Shown: piece after piece, positions 32,809 to 32,839 of the stretch
Position numbering within the stretch: position 1 is the first letter of the stretch
Layout: each line of letters opens with the position of its first letter
Assembly (NCBI RefSeq): GCF_001557115.1
Contig: NZ_LSKQ01000173.1
Span: forward strand, 1 to 32,839
Length of the DNA: 32,839 bases
Source: Erythrobacter sp. CCH5-A1
GTDB lineage: Bacteria > Pseudomonadota > Alphaproteobacteria > Sphingomonadales > Sphingomonadaceae
Reading direction: 5' to 3'
Made by a program: the position numbers and the translations under genes
The notes under the pieces: model-generated
What the model saw: only the letters and a program-made list of their open reading frames with translations
The model's database searches: none
Told to the model about the DNA's origin: nothing

Positions 32809-32839
32809 CTTGGCTTTCCTTGTTTGCGTGCCCGCCTCC

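Overview
The window is GC-rich DNA from an alphaproteobacterium, most likely of the order Sphingomonadales and plausibly Erythrobacteraceae. This placement rests on gene content and protein style: a bacteriophytochrome with an HWE-type histidine kinase, the NDUFA12-DUF2155-Aat neighbourhood, a large Oar-like TonB-dependent receptor and tRNA-Trp upstream of secE-nusG. No 16S gene is present, so the placement is an inference. Positions 5-37 are an Illumina Nextera adapter, so the left edge is a sequenced-library artefact and genomic DNA begins at about position 38.

Layout. (1) 121-5069: a secreted GH35/42-type glycosidase converges on nusG and secE. A small 52-codon gene, a structured repeat and tRNA-Trp lie upstream of these. 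Divergent from tRNA-Trp is aat, whose 3' end overlaps the 3' end of a DUF2155 lipoprotein gene, which follows an NDUFA12 (complex I accessory) gene. (2) 5147-7751: a TetR regulator is divergent from a ferric-reductase-like membrane protein, with two matching palindromic operators between them; then DUF192 and recX. (3) 7894-12431: a fatty acyl-AMP ligase, a tiny Pro-rich acidic protein, and a tightly packed telA / xpaC-like / PHA-granule-type operon. (4) 12481-15726: a bphO-bphP light-sensing operon with a TGT-N12-ACA (PpsR/CrtJ-type) dyad in its promoter region. (5) 15730-21733: manA and manC (GDP-mannose supply) and a TonB-like protein on the minus strand, divergent from a 1077-aa MASE1-PAS hybrid kinase carrying its own receiver and HPt domains. 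(6) 21855-25217: a large TonB-dependent receptor with a terminator behind it and a Pho-box-like direct repeat in front. (7) 25473-32770: a 2OG-Fe(II) oxygenase, a CNT nucleoside transporter, a queuosine-precursor-type transporter, an unknown membrane protein, tRNA-Lys with a second copy of the tRNA-linked repeat, folK, a carbamoylputrescine-amidase-type hydrolase, an exported methyltransferase-like protein and msrA.

How the parts work together. BphO makes biliverdin, the chromophore of BphP, and the two genes overlap by 4 nt, so they form one red/far-red sensing unit. ManC and ManA supply GDP-mannose for surface polysaccharide. The TonB-like protein and the TonB-dependent receptor are envelope-import components, and the receptor may respond to phosphate limitation. 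The TetR protein probably controls itself and the divergent haem membrane protein through the twin operators.

No defence system, prophage, IS element or CRISPR array is visible; most of the window is ordinary chromosomal backbone. The least explained element is the repeat directly behind the 3' ends of both tRNA genes. Its hairpins show compensatory base changes, which suggests a structured RNA or a tRNA-linked mobile element. Functional calls are from reading the sequence and family knowledge; no database search was run.
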